From Streptomyces venezuelae (GTDB lineage: Bacteria > Actinomycetota > Actinomycetes > Streptomycetales > Streptomycetaceae), in NCBI RefSeq assembly GCF_008642315.1, contig NZ_CP029192.1, forward strand, positions 2,232,001 through 2,296,000: DNA of 64,000 nt, in the 5' to 3' direction. The position numbers and the translations under genes are program-made. Below the pieces are notes generated by a model. It was given only the letters and a program-made list of their open reading frames with translations. It did not search any database and was not told the DNA's origin. Below are positions 48,485-59,900 of the stretch, one piece after another; position 1 is the stretch's first letter, and every line of letters starts with the position of its first letter.

Positions 48485-51031
48485 TCATGAGGTGACCTGG
48501 GACGACAGTTCGGGGCGGACCGGCGGGCGGCCTGCCGCCGCCCGCAGGGTGAGGACCATGGTGAGGCCGCCGCCGGGGGTGTCCTCGGCGGCGAGCGTGC
48601 CGCCCATGGCCTCGACGAAGCCGCGGGCGACGGCGAGGCCGAGGCCCACGCCGGCACCTCGCGGAGCGTCACCGTAGCGCTGGAAGGGGGCGAAGATGCG
48701 GTCTTTGGCGCTGTCGGGCACGCCGGGCCCCCGGTCGACGACGCGGATCTCGACGCGCTCGCCGAGGGCGCTGGCGGAGACCTTGACGGGCGCTTCGTCG
48801 GGGGCGTACTTCACGGCGTTCTCGACGATGTTGGCGACCGCCCGCTCCAGGAGGCCCTTGTCGACGGCGACCATGGGCAGCGTCTCCGGGATGTCCAGCT
48901 CCGCGCTGCCGTCGGGGACGCCGCCCAGCGCCATGGGGACGACCTCGTCGAGGTCGACCTCGCGGATGAGGGGGGTGACGGTGCCGGTCTGCAGCCGGGA
49001 CATGTCGAGGAGGTTCCCCACGAGGTGTTCCAGGCGGTCGGCGCCCTCCTCGATGCCTTCGAGGAGTTCCGCCTCGTCCTCGTCGGACCACTCGACGTCG
49101 TCGGAGCGCAGGGAGGAGACCGCGGCCTTGATGCCCGCGAGCGGGGTGCGCAGGTCGTGGCTGACCGCGGCGAGCAGGGCGGTGCGGATGCGGTTGCCCT
49201 CGGCGAGGGTGCGGGCCTGGTCGGCCTCGGACTGCAGGCGCTGGCGGTCGAGGACGACGGCGGCCTGCGCGGCGAACGCGGCGAGGACACGGCGGTCCTC
49301 CGCGGGCAGGACCCGGCCCGACAGGGCGAGCGCCATGTGGTCCCCGACGGGCATGTCCACGTCGGCGTCCTCGGGGCGCTCCAGCGGGCGCCCGTCGCCG
49401 ACGCTGCCCGCGCAGGTCCACGGGTCGGTGTCGCCGGCGCGTTCCAGGAGGGCGACGGAGTCCATCGCGAAGGTTTCGCGGACGCGTTCGAGGAGGGCTT
49501 CGAGGCTGGTCTCGCCGCGCAGCACGCTGCCGGCGAGGAAGGAGAGTATCTCCGCCTCGGCCCGCAACCGGGCTGCCTGGTGGGTGCGGCGGGCCGCGAG
49601 GTCCACGACGGAGGCGACCGACACGGCGACGCCCACGAAGACCGCGATGGCCACGATGTTCTTGTTGTTGGAGACCGTCCACAGGTGCAGCGGCGGGGTG
49701 AAGTAGTAGTTGAGGAGCAGCGAGCCGCCGGCCGCCGACGCGAGCGCCGGGAGCAGCCCGCCGACCAGTGCGGCGGCGACGGTGAGCGTCAGGAACAGCA
49801 GCATGTCGTTGGCGAGGCCGAGGTCCGCGTCGACGTGGGTGAGCAGCACCGTCAGGAGCACGGGCCCGGCGACGCCGACGAGCCAGCCCCAGATGACCCG
49901 GGATCTGCCGAGGCGCGCGCCGCGGGCGACGGGCAGGCCTCGTCCCTTGGCGACCTCGCCGTGCGTGACGATGTGCACGTCCAGGTCGGGGCCCGAGTCG
50001 CGGGCGACGGTCGCGCCGACGCCGGGCCCGAAGACGTACTGCCAGGTCTTGCGGCGCGAGGAGCCGAGGACGATCTGCGTGGCGTTGACACCGCGGGCGA
50101 AGTCGAGGAGGGCGGCCGGTATGTCGTCGCCTATGACGTGGTGGAAGGTGCCGCCGAGGTCCTCGACGAGGGTGCGCTGGACGGCGAGTTCCTTGGGGGA
50201 CGCGCCGGTCAGGCCGTCGCTGCGGGCGATGTAGACGGCGAGGATCTCGCTGCCCGAGCCCTTGGCGGCCATCCGGGAGGCGCGTCTGATCAGGGTGCGG
50301 CCCTCGGGGCCGCCGGTCAGGCCGACGACGATGCGCTCGCGGGCCTGCCAGGTGGAGCGGATGTTGTGCTCGCCGCGGTACTGCTGGAGGTACTCGTCGA
50401 CGCGGTCGGCGACCCAGAGCAGCGCGAGCTCGCGCAGGGCCGTGAGGTTGCCGGGCCGGAAGTAGTTGGAGAGGGACGCGTCGATGCGGTCGGACTTGTA
50501 GATGTTGCCGTGCGCCATGCGGCGGCGCAGCGCCTGTGGCGACATGTCGACCAGTTCGATCTGATCGGCGCGGCGCACCACCTCGTCCGGCACCGTCTCC
50601 TTCTGCCGCACACCGGTGATCGACTCGACGACGTCGCCGAGCGACTCCAGGTGCTGGATGTTCACGGTGGAGACGACGTCGATGCCGGCGGTGAGGAGTT
50701 CCTCGACGTCCTGCCAGCGCTTGGCGTTGCGGGAGCCGGGGACGTTGGTGTGGGCGAGTTCGTCGACGAGGGCGACCTCGGGGGCCCGCTCCAGGACCGC
50801 GTCGACGTCCATCTCGGTGAACGCGGTGCCGCGGTACTCCAGGTCCCTGCGGGTCACCTGTTCCAGGCCGTGCAGCATCACCTCGGTGCGCGGCCGGTCG
50901 TGGTGCTCCACGAAGGCGACCACGCAGTCGGTGCCGCGCTCGATGCGGCGGTGGGCCTCGGAGAGCATCGCGTACGTCTTGCCGACGCCCGGTGCCGCAC
51001 CGAGGTAGATCCGAAGCTTGCCGCGTGCCAT
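48485..51031 (-). CDS. kdpD: KdpD-type sensor histidine kinase
   Basis: An 848-residue sensor kinase. The order is a KdpD N-terminal domain with Walker A GAAPGVGKTYAML (~10-22) and VDELAHTN, a USP-like domain (~230-370), four membrane helices (DUF4118, ~390-490), a GAF-like domain, a dimerisation/phosphoacceptor helix SHDLRTPLAGIKAAVSSL, and an ATPase domain with NIVENAVKYAPDE and DRGPGVP. It senses K+ limitation or osmotic stress and phosphorylates KdpE. The ATG at 51031 starts the domain; the longer frame is not supported. Its stop overlaps an alternative kdpE start. Confidence 0.9.
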   Translation of the reverse strand: MARGKLRIYLGAAPGVGKTYAMLSEAHRRIERGTDCVVAFVEHHDRPRTEVMLHGLEQVTRRDLEYRGTAFTEMDVDAVLERAPEVALVDELAHTNVPGSRNAKRWQDVEELLTAGIDVVSTVNIQHLESLGDVVESITGVRQKETVPDEVVRRADQIELVDMSPQALRRRMAHGNIYKSDRIDASLSNYFRPGNLTALRELALLWVADRVDEYLQQYRGEHNIRSTWQARERIVVGLTGGPEGRTLIRRASRMAAKGSGSEILAVYIARSDGLTGASPKELAVQRTLVEDLGGTFHHVIGDDIPAALLDFARGVNATQIVLGSSRRKTWQYVFGPGVGATVARDSGPDLDVHIVTHGEVAKGRGLPVARGARLGRSRVIWGWLVGVAGPVLLTVLLTHVDADLGLANDMLLFLTLTVAAALVGGLLPALASAAGGSLLLNYYFTPPLHLWTVSNNKNIVAIAVFVGVAVSVASVVDLAARRTHQAARLRAEAEILSFLAGSVLRGETSLEALLERVRETFAMDSVALLERAGDTDPWTCAGSVGDGRPLERPEDADVDMPVGDHMALALSGRVLPAEDRRVLAAFAAQAAVVLDRQRLQSEADQARTLAEGNRIRTALLAAVSHDLRTPLAGIKAAVSSLRSDDVEWSDEDEAELLEGIEEGADRLEHLVGNLLDMSRLQTGTVTPLIREVDLDEVVPMALGGVPDGSAELDIPETLPMVAVDKGLLERAVANIVENAVKYAPDEAPVKVSASALGERVEIRVVDRGPGVPDSAKDRIFAPFQRYGDAPRGAGVGLGLAVARGFVEAMGGTLAAEDTPGGGLTMVLTLRAAAGRPPVRPELSSQVTS

Positions 51032-51172
51032 GGCCTCATTGTCTTCCCGAAACTGCTGTGTACGCAGCGTCGACCTTACGGCCAACAATTCCGGCAATAC
51101 GGACGAGGGGGTACGGGGGCACTGTCCTTGACACAACCCTGATGGGCCGGGGCGGGACGGTCGAGGGCCTGC

Positions 51173-51841
<669 letters not shown>

Positions 51842-51921
51842 GTTCCCCCCCGTCCCGGCCCCGGTCGTGCGGGACCGGGCGCCAGTATCACCGGCGGGCG
51901 CCCGGCCCGACAATCGCCGCG

Positions 51922-53139
51922 TCAGCGCGGATTGTTCGCGTGCGTCAGGGTCTCCCAGGCGACGAAGAGGTTGTTGGAGCCCGCGGGGCGGTTCCGTTCG
52001 GTGAGTTTCTGCGTGTTGGTCATGGCGTGGCCGAGGCGGCCCGCGAGGGCGTTGTAGCCGACCTCGGTGACCGGCCCGAGGCCGCGGTGGACCGTGCCCT
52101 TGCAGAGGGACGCGGGCGGCGCTTCGAGCTCGTACTTGGCCTGGAAGCCGAGCCCCTGGCGCAGCCGCTCGCCGACGTCCGTCGCGTACAGGTCCTGGCC
52201 CTGGATGCGGCTGGTCTCGGCGACGTGGGAGATCGCTGAGAGGCCGTATCCGGTGTGGGTGAAGTCGCGGCAGGTCTCCTGGGTGAGGCCGGTGGTGAAC
52301 GTGGACTGGCCCTGCCAGTACTTGACGATCTTGTCGCGGGTGTCGAGGTGCTGCTTCGGCACGGTCTTCGGCAGCGGGCCGTCGGACGCGAGATAGACGT
52401 ACGCCGCGGTGCGCGTGCGGAAGGTGGCCATCGCCTTGTCGTACGACGCCTTGTCCTCGAGGAAGACGGAGATGCCGACGGCGGCCTCCATCATCGAGAG
52501 CTCCCAGTTCCCGTTGGAGTTGGAGCCGTTGATGACCTCGGGCAGGTAGATGGTGCGCAGCATCGTCGCGAAGCGGCCGGAGTTCGCCCAGTTCCCGTCG
52601 TACGTGTACTTGATGATCTCGGCGGCGCGCGGCCAGCTGGAGCCCGCCCAGCCGGTCTGCAGCGGCGCGTTGCTGTTGGTGTGGTCCTTGATGGTGGCCG
52701 ACCAGGCGTCCATCAGCTCGATGGACTTCTTCGCGTAGCGCTCGTCACGCGTGATGTACCAGGCGAGGGCGGTGGTGTACGCGGCTATGGCGTCCTCGCG
52801 CTCGTCGGTGCAGCCGTGGTTGGGGTCGGAGTAGGAGCCGCACTCCACGACCGCGCGGGGCTTGGGGGTGCGGGAGAGGGAGGCGTACTTGCTGCCCATC
52901 ATCTGGTCGTAGGCGGACTTCCAGGGCTGGGCGCCCGCGGTGACCTTCTCGCGGGTGAAGTCCAGCTGGCCGCGGGAGACGGTGACTCCGGGGTGGGCGA
53001 AGGCGGTGGGGGCGGCTTCGGCCCTGCCGGTTCCGGGCCAGACGACGGACCCGGCCACGAGGGCGGCCGCGACGGAGGCGACGGCGACTCCGGCACGGAG
53101 GCGTGATCTGGAGTGCTTGGGAGGCATGGGGGGGACCAT
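51922..53139 (-). CDS. Secreted alginate lyase-like protein
   Basis: A 405-residue exported protein. The signal peptide is residues ~1-43, with basic HSRSRLR, a hydrophobic core and GRAEAAP as likely cleavage region. The mature part is alpha-helical, with the alginate-lyase-family (alpha/alpha toroid) pattern: EDAIAAYTTALAWYITRDER, NSNGNWELSMMEAAVGISVF, and HTGYGLSAISHVAE. It probably eliminates uronate-containing polysaccharide outside the cell; the substrate is uncertain. The start is ATG 53139, with an in-frame ATG 12 bases downstream. It is placed between two ABC ATPase genes. Confidence 0.85.
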   Translation of the reverse strand: MVPPMPPKHSRSRLRAGVAVASVAAALVAGSVVWPGTGRAEAAPTAFAHPGVTVSRGQLDFTREKVTAGAQPWKSAYDQMMGSKYASLSRTPKPRAVVECGSYSDPNHGCTDEREDAIAAYTTALAWYITRDERYAKKSIELMDAWSATIKDHTNSNAPLQTGWAGSSWPRAAEIIKYTYDGNWANSGRFATMLRTIYLPEVINGSNSNGNWELSMMEAAVGISVFLEDKASYDKAMATFRTRTAAYVYLASDGPLPKTVPKQHLDTRDKIVKYWQGQSTFTTGLTQETCRDFTHTGYGLSAISHVAETSRIQGQDLYATDVGERLRQGLGFQAKYELEAPPASLCKGTVHRGLGPVTEVGYNALAGRLGHAMTNTQKLTERNRPAGSNNLFVAWETLTHANNPR

Positions 53140-53231
53140 CCGTTCTCGTATGTGAACTTCAAGTGCCTTTCTGAACGTGCGCGTTGGCCCGTGACCATAG
53201 GTACGGACCAGCCTTCCGTCAAGGCGTGACG

Positions 53232-54176
53232 TCAGAGCTCCTCTTCGGAGGGCTCAGAAGACTCTCCTGCGGTACCGGACCCGTCCGGCCACACCCCCAC
53301 ATGCCCCGGCTCCGCCGTCAGCCGTACGCGCCCCTGGAGCCCGTACCTCTCGACGTAATCCCCCGGCAGCTGCAGCCGCCCCGCCCTGTCCAGAACCGTG
53401 AACTCCTCGCCGTCGCCGCCCTGTTCACGCAACGTCTCCGTAGAGGTGCGTCCGTCCCGGATGCGCACCGTGCGCCGCACCTGTTCCGAGACGAGCGGGT
53501 CGTGCGTGACGACCAGGACCGTCGCGCCGAGCTCCTCGTTGGCGCGCCGCAGCGCCGCGAAGACGTCCTCGCCGCTCGCCGTGTCCAGCTCCCCCGTGGG
53601 CTCGTCGGCGAGCAGGACGCGCGGGGAGTTGGCCGCGGCGACGGCGACGGCCACCCGCTGCTGCTCACCGCCGGAGAGCTCGTCGGGCCGCCGGTCGCGG
53701 CAGTGCGCGACACCGAGTACGCCGAGCAGTTCGGCGGCCCTCTCCCGGCGCGAACGGCGGGGCACGCGCGTGTACTTCATCGGCAGCGCCACGTTCTCCA
53801 GAGCGGTCAGGTAGGGCAGCAGGTTGCGGCCGGTCTGCTGCCAGACGAAGCCCACCGTGCTCCTGCGGTAGCCGAGGCGTTCACGGCGTCCCATGGCGAG
53901 CAGGTCGTGTCCCGCGACCTTCGCGCGGCCCGCGGTGGGCAGGTCGAGCCCCGAGAGGATCGACAGGAGCGTGGACTTGCCCGACCCCGACGCGCCGACG
54001 AGGGCCACGCACTCGCCCTCCGAGACGACCAGGTCGAGGCCTTGGAGTGCCTGCACCTCGACCGCCTCGGTGCGGTAGACGCGGACGAGGTTGTCGCAGA
54101 CGACGAGGCCCTCGTCGGCCGCGGGGCGCCCCGCGGCACGGGCCCGCGCCTCCAGTGCGGCCAGTTCAGTGGTCAT
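53232..54176 (-). CDS. ABC transporter ATPase with C-terminal extension
   Basis: A 314-residue ATPase: Walker A LVGASGSGKSTLLSILSG (~60), signature LSGGEQQRVAVAVAAA (~163), Walker B LLADEPTGEL, and H-loop VTHDPLV. About 75 extra C-terminal residues (from ~240) form a small beta-rich domain containing LQLPGDYVERYGLQGRVRLT, resembling AbrB-like or regulatory tails of some MacB-type ATPases. The ATG overlaps the permease stop by 11 bases, tying its synthesis to the two permeases upstream. Confidence 0.9.
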   Translation of the reverse strand: MTTELAALEARARAAGRPAADEGLVVCDNLVRVYRTEAVEVQALQGLDLVVSEGECVALVGASGSGKSTLLSILSGLDLPTAGRAKVAGHDLLAMGRRERLGYRRSTVGFVWQQTGRNLLPYLTALENVALPMKYTRVPRRSRRERAAELLGVLGVAHCRDRRPDELSGGEQQRVAVAVAAANSPRVLLADEPTGELDTASGEDVFAALRRANEELGATVLVVTHDPLVSEQVRRTVRIRDGRTSTETLREQGGDGEEFTVLDRAGRLQLPGDYVERYGLQGRVRLTAEPGHVGVWPDGSGTAGESSEPSEEEL

Positions 54177-56928
54177 CCGCTCTCCCCAGTCGCAGGACTG
54201 CGCCGAGCCCCCGGCGCCGCCCGAGCCAGGTCTCCACACCCACTGCCAGAGCGGTCAGGAGACAGAGTCCCGCGGCCAGGACCGCGGTGAACAGCGCGTC
54301 GACGTGCCGTACGGGTGCCGCGGGCCCGCCGGTGAACTCCCGTAGGTCCAGGGCGGGGCCGAGCAGCGAGGGCAGCGCCAGGCCGAGCGCGACGCCGCCC
54401 GCGACCGCGGCGAGCATCAGGGGCAGGAGCTGCACCAGGTGCAGCGCGGTAGCGGCGCGCCCGCCGAGACCGAGGGTGCGCAGGTAGGCCGTGGTGCGCC
54501 CGCGCGCGGGTGCGGAGAGCAGCAGTTCGAGGACGAGGGCGACGAGTGCGAGGAGCACGGCGAGCGCGGTGCAGGCGGTGTGTGCCACGGCCAAGGCGGC
54601 GATCAGCCGGTCGTCGTCGGCGTCCGCCTGCTCCTCGGCGCGGATGCGGAGCTCCCCGCCGGTCGCGCCGGGCGCGGCGCGCGGTACGAGGGAACGGAGC
54701 GCTCGCAGGTCCGTCCGGGCGCCGTACAGCAGGAGCGCGGACTCCTCGAACTCCGCGGCCTTGAAGGCCCGCAGGTCCCTGTTGTCGGCGACGAGGAGGT
54801 GCTGCCGGGGCGCGGTGGCACCGCGCAGGGGCCCGAGGGCGGGGTCGCGCGCCACGTCCTGGGGCAGCGTCCCGACGATCCGCAGCCGCGTCTCCTTGCC
54901 GAGCCGCATGAAGGTGAGCAGGTCGCCGGTGTGCCCCTCGGATGCGAGTACGCGGATGTCGCGGCCGGTTCCGCCCCGGGTGAGCCCCGCGGCGTGCAGC
55001 GCGCGGGCAGCGGGCGAACCCGGCGCCGCCGCGCGGAGCTTCGTGCCGTCCATCCCGACCAGGCTGGAGATCCCGTACCGTCCCCCGTCCCGCCCGCTCA
55101 CCGGATCGACGCGCAACTGCCGCACGGTCGCCGTTTTCCGCACTCCACGCGCGCGTGCCAGCCGCTGCGCCGTGCCGGGGTCGCGTTCGGCGCCCAGGAA
55201 GGAGGCGTCGGCGCCCGCCTGCCAGTCGGCCGCGGTGTGCCTCCCCTGCACGAGCGTCCCCAGGACGAGCCCTCCGAAGACCGCACCGGCGAGCGTCACG
55301 ACCAGGACGAGCAGCGCGAGACCGCGCGCGGGAGCCTCCTTGGCGGCGCGGGACAGCGCGACGAGCGCCACGGTGCCCCGCCCCCGCGCCGACCACCGCG
55401 CCACTGCACGCACCGGCCACGGGTAGCAGCGCACGAGGACGGCGACCGTCGCGAGCCCCAGCAGCACGGGCACCGCGGCGAGCAGCGGGTCCGGGCCCGC
55501 AGCGCCCTTGGTGCCCCGCGTCCGGAGCGCGAGGACACCGCCCGCGGCGAGCAGCAGCGCCATCGCCTCCACCACCAGCCTGCGCCCGGCGCCCCGCGAC
55601 GCCGGCTCCCGCAGCACGGCCCTGTCCCGCACGGCGAACCACGTGAGGGCGGGCAGCAGCAGCCAGCAGCCGAACGCGACGGCCAGCCCCTGGCCGTACG
55701 CGGGTGAGCTCCCCGGCACCGCCGCGGCGGCCGCGCAGCCGAGGCCGGCTCCGAGGACCGCGGCGGGCGCGCTCTCCACCGCGCGCCCCAGGGCGAGCGT
55801 GGTGGCCGACGCCCCGCGGGCCCGCCGCAGCCGGTCCCCGTCGAGCCGTCGGCGTACGACCAGCAGAGAGGTGACCACGACGGCGGCGAGCCCGACGCCG
55901 AGCAGGGACGCCGGGGCGAACGACATCACGACGTTCGCCTGCCGCCACCGGCCGCGGAACTCCTCGAAGACGTCAGCCAGTTCGGTGTCGGTCGCCAGCT
56001 CGGAGGCGGGGTGGGTGCCGAGGACGCACCATTTGCCGCCGTACGTCTCGACGTTGCAGAAGGCTTCCTTGGCGGCGAGCGGGTAGCGGGCCAAGAGCCG
56101 CTGGAAGTCCCGCGCGCCGCGGTCCCCCACGAAGCGGGCGGCCACCTCGCCCGGCAGGTCGAGGCGCATGTTCCACTCGACGGTGAGCTCGGCGCCCGCC
56201 TGGTTCTGCAGGACCTCGACCGCGCGGGGCGCGATGAGCGCCCCGGCGTCGGGGGCGGTGCCGGCCGGGCCGGGCAGCGGGCGGGCCAGCAGGGGCTTCT
56301 CGCTCCACAGCCGCTCGTGCGCGTGCTCGCCGCCGCCCTGGGGCCCCTGACCGCCCTCCGCGCGGTAGATCCCTACGACCCGCCCCACGGTCTGCACGTT
56401 CGTCAAGGCGCCGCCCCGCAGGTCGATCCGCTGTCCGACGCGGAGCCGGAGCGCGTCACGGGTCCGCTCGGAGACGGCGAGCTCCACCACCCGCTCCCGC
56501 GCGCGGGGTGCCCGCCCTGCGACGTACGCGCCGCGTCCGGGGGCGTCGGAGGCGTACACAAGGGCCAGCGAGGCGCCGCCACCCGCCACGTCCGCGTCCA
56601 CCGTGGGCAGGGTGATCCGGGTGGAGTCGAGGACGAGGCTGCCGCGCAGGGCGGCGGGCGCGGCGTTCTCGATGGCGGTCCCGTAGCGCGCGAGATCGGC
56701 CCTCAGATCGCTCTCCACGCCCGGAGGAGGGTCCTCCGGATCGATCCGCGCGCTGTGCACGACGCCGGGCGCGGCACGCTGCACCTGCGCGAACCGCCCC
56801 GCCAGCGCCTCCCCGCCGAGCCGTTCGAGCAGTCCGGGCCCGCCGGCGGCGACGGCGACCAGCACGCCGATCAACACCCCGAGCCCCACCACCAGCGGCC
56901 CCCGCCGCCCCCACTCACCTCTCACCAC
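54166..56928 (-). CDS. Large FtsX/MacB-type ABC permease
   Basis: A 920-residue permease. N-terminal helix at ~11-30, a large extracytoplasmic domain, membrane helices at ~345-365 and ~395-500, a second extracytoplasmic region, and three C-terminal helices from ~800 (ALLALVALVLELLLSAPARG onward). The duplicated FtsX layout is usual for actinobacterial export or lipoprotein-handling permeases. The substrate is unknown. It starts 3 bases after the preceding permease and overlaps the ATPase downstream, so permease-permease-ATPase form one tight operon. Confidence 0.85.
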   Translation of the reverse strand: MVRGEWGRRGPLVVGLGVLIGVLVAVAAGGPGLLERLGGEALAGRFAQVQRAAPGVVHSARIDPEDPPPGVESDLRADLARYGTAIENAAPAALRGSLVLDSTRITLPTVDADVAGGGASLALVYASDAPGRGAYVAGRAPRARERVVELAVSERTRDALRLRVGQRIDLRGGALTNVQTVGRVVGIYRAEGGQGPQGGGEHAHERLWSEKPLLARPLPGPAGTAPDAGALIAPRAVEVLQNQAGAELTVEWNMRLDLPGEVAARFVGDRGARDFQRLLARYPLAAKEAFCNVETYGGKWCVLGTHPASELATDTELADVFEEFRGRWRQANVVMSFAPASLLGVGLAAVVVTSLLVVRRRLDGDRLRRARGASATTLALGRAVESAPAAVLGAGLGCAAAAAVPGSSPAYGQGLAVAFGCWLLLPALTWFAVRDRAVLREPASRGAGRRLVVEAMALLLAAGGVLALRTRGTKGAAGPDPLLAAVPVLLGLATVAVLVRCYPWPVRAVARWSARGRGTVALVALSRAAKEAPARGLALLVLVVTLAGAVFGGLVLGTLVQGRHTAADWQAGADASFLGAERDPGTAQRLARARGVRKTATVRQLRVDPVSGRDGGRYGISSLVGMDGTKLRAAAPGSPAARALHAAGLTRGGTGRDIRVLASEGHTGDLLTFMRLGKETRLRIVGTLPQDVARDPALGPLRGATAPRQHLLVADNRDLRAFKAAEFEESALLLYGARTDLRALRSLVPRAAPGATGGELRIRAEEQADADDDRLIAALAVAHTACTALAVLLALVALVLELLLSAPARGRTTAYLRTLGLGGRAATALHLVQLLPLMLAAVAGGVALGLALPSLLGPALDLREFTGGPAAPVRHVDALFTAVLAAGLCLLTALAVGVETWLGRRRGLGAVLRLGRADDH

Positions 56929-56931
56929 CCA

Positions 56932-59900
56932 TCACCCCCACACCGCACCCCAGGCCGCCTCCGCACCCCACCCCTGAACGCCGCGCAGCCCACAGCCACA
57001 CCACACACCCCGAAACACCACCCGCCGCGCCCCCGAGCGACCCTCAGCCCACCCCCGCACCACCACGGCGCACCCCGCCCCACACCCCGAAGCGCCGCGG
57101 GCGCCACCCGCCGCCCGCCACGCCCCCGAAGACCCGCAGCCCACCCCCACCACACACACCAAACCGCCCCGGGACCGCCACGCGGCTCGCCCCCTCCCCA
57201 CACACCGTCCTCCACGCCGTCCCCCACCCCCCTCACCCCCGTCCCCCGCCCGCAAAACCCGCGCCAGATCCACCCGGCCCAGCACCCGCGCCGCCGCCGT
57301 CACGACTCCGCAGATCACCGCCGCGGTCAGTCCCGCCGTCGCCGTCACCCGCACCCACGGCACCGACGCGACCAGCTCCGGGAAGACCGGGTCCCCCTCC
57401 GCGTCGACCGTGACCACCGGCATGATCAGCAGGGCCAGCGCGGCGCCCAGCGCCGTCCCCAGGACCGTCGCCACCGCGGCCAGCGTCAGTTGCTCGGTCC
57501 ACAGATATGCCGCGAGCTGGCCCCGCCGTACCCCGAGCGCCCGCAGCAGGCCGAACTCCCGTTCCCTGGCCCGCGCGGAGACCACGGTGTGCAGGGTGAA
57601 CGCGATGACGGCGAAGGCGGGCGCGAGCACCAGGCACAGGACGAGCGCCCCACGCGCCCCGCGCCGCAGCGGATCGGCTGCCAGCTCTTCCTGAACGAAC
57701 GGGACGTCCACCGCGTGCCCGAGGCGCGGATCGCCCCGCACCGCCGCGAGGGCCGCCGCCGCGTCCCCGCCCCGGACCCCCACCCACCACGCGCTCTCCG
57801 CCCCCGGCAACGCCCCGCCCAGGGTCCACTGCGCGGCCATGGCACGGGAGTCGGCGAGCAACCGCGGCCGGTCGCGCGGCAGCCCCGGCACCGCCGCGAC
57901 CCGCCCGACGATCTCGACCCGTGCGCTGCCGCCCGTGCTCCCCCGCACCGTCACGGTGTCGCCGACCCGGACCGCGCCGGAGGACAGCAGCGCGTCGTCG
58001 GCGAGGGCGGGAGCGGCCGGGCGCCCCTTGGGGCGGTCGGTGCCGAGCCGCACGTTCCAGGTGGGGTACTTGAGGTCTCCGTCAGGGCCGCGCAGCACCG
58101 CGTCGACGAGCGTGCCCGCGCCGGGCCGGTCGGAGCAGAGGACGGGTCCCGGCGCCGCCGCGGCCGGCTTGCGGCCGGGCCCCGGCTGCGCGGGCCCGAC
58201 GTCCGGGCAGCCGGCCGCGTGCCGGTCGGGCCGGTCCGCCCGCAGATCGCGCCAGCGCGCCGGGCGCGTGAGCCCCGGCACCTGGTCGACCGTCAGCCGG
58301 TACGTGCGCCGTACGCGCTCCCCGACCATGCTCAGATCGATCTGGAGGATGCGTACGCCCGCGCTGCCCGCCCCCACCTTCAGCGGGACCGTCCGTGGAC
58401 CGCCCTCCGTGATCGGCAAGGAACTCGAACGCGTCAGCCCGTCACCGTCTTCGAAGAAGACGGTGAGACGCACGGGCACGACACGGCCGCCCCCGTCCGC
58501 CGACAGCCGCACCCGGAGCGGCACCTCCGTCAGCGGCCCGCCGCCGGCCGTCCTCCTCACCGGCAGCCCGTGCTCCGGGACCCCTCTGCCGAGCGGCGCC
58601 AGGAGCTCCCGCAGGGGGCGGTCCGCGAGGTCGCCGCGCAGCGAAGGGACCGGCCCGCGCGCGGTGTTGATGCCGGTGACGGCCACCGCGTCCTGCTCGA
58701 CGTACCCCTCCGTGGTGACCACGGGCGTGACGGACTCGGCGCCCGGCAGTGCCTCGTACGCGGCGCGCCGCTCCCCGGACGGCGGCCCGTCGCCCGGTTC
58801 CACGCGCAGGTCGGCGCCCACCTGGAAGGCGGCCTGGTCCCGGTCGCCGCTGTCCAGGACGGCGAGTGCCGTGCTGCTCAGGGCGGCGACGGCGAGGGCG
58901 AGCGTCACCACGAGGGCGGGCCCCGCGTGCCGGGCCGCCCGGCGGCCGATCTGCCAGCCGCCGAGCGGCAGGACGAGACCGCGGCCGCGCCGCGCGAGCG
59001 GGTCGACGACGCGGGCGAGGAGCGGCAGGAAGCGCAGGACGAGCAGCGCGGCCGCCACGGTCATCGCGACGGGCGCGAGCACGAGCACCGGGTCGACGCC
59101 GTTGCCGCCGGTCACCGGCGACCGGTACTGCCGCAGTTGCAGCCAGCCGAGCACGGCGACCGCGGCCAGCGCCAGATCCGCCCCGAACCGCTGGGCGCCC
59201 GCGAACCTGGCGACGCGCAGCCGCAGCCGGGCCACCGCCCGCCGGTCCCGCACGACCCGCGCGGTCGGCACGAGCACCCCCAGACCGTGCACGACGAGTG
59301 CCGCCGAGGCCGCCGCCCACCCCGGCCCCGTCACCGCCGTCGCGGGCATGTCCCCCTCGATGAGCCCGGTCTCTTCGAGTACGTGGAGCAGCGGTCCCGC
59401 GAGGAACGGTGCGGCGAGTCCGGCCGGGACGGCGACGCAGGCCCACTGTCCGGTGGTCGACAGGACGACCCGGCGCGTGCCCGCTCCGCGCGCGGCCAGC
59501 AACGCCAGCTCGGGGCGCCGGTGTTCGGCGAGCTGCCGTGCGGTGAGCACGAGGGCGGCCACGGCGAGCGCGGCGAGGAGCGTCGCGGGGACGTAGAGCC
59601 CCGCGCGGGCCACGGCGATCGGGGTGGAGAGCCGGTCGAGGGCCCTGCGCAGCCCGGCGGAGAGCGTCAGATCGTCCCCGCCGACCGCGGTGCCGACCGC
59701 GAAGCGCTTGGCCCGCTCCCTGAGCGGCTCGATGTCGCCGAGCCGCAGACCGTCCGCGCGGGGCACCCCGAGCCACAGCGCGCGGGCGTCCCGCGCGAGG
59801 GCGCTGTGGCGGGTGAAGGCCTCGCGGGGCACGACCGCGATCGTGTCGGGCGTCCCGAACGTACTGCTCAGCGAGGCCCACACGGCCGGCGCGCGGCCTT

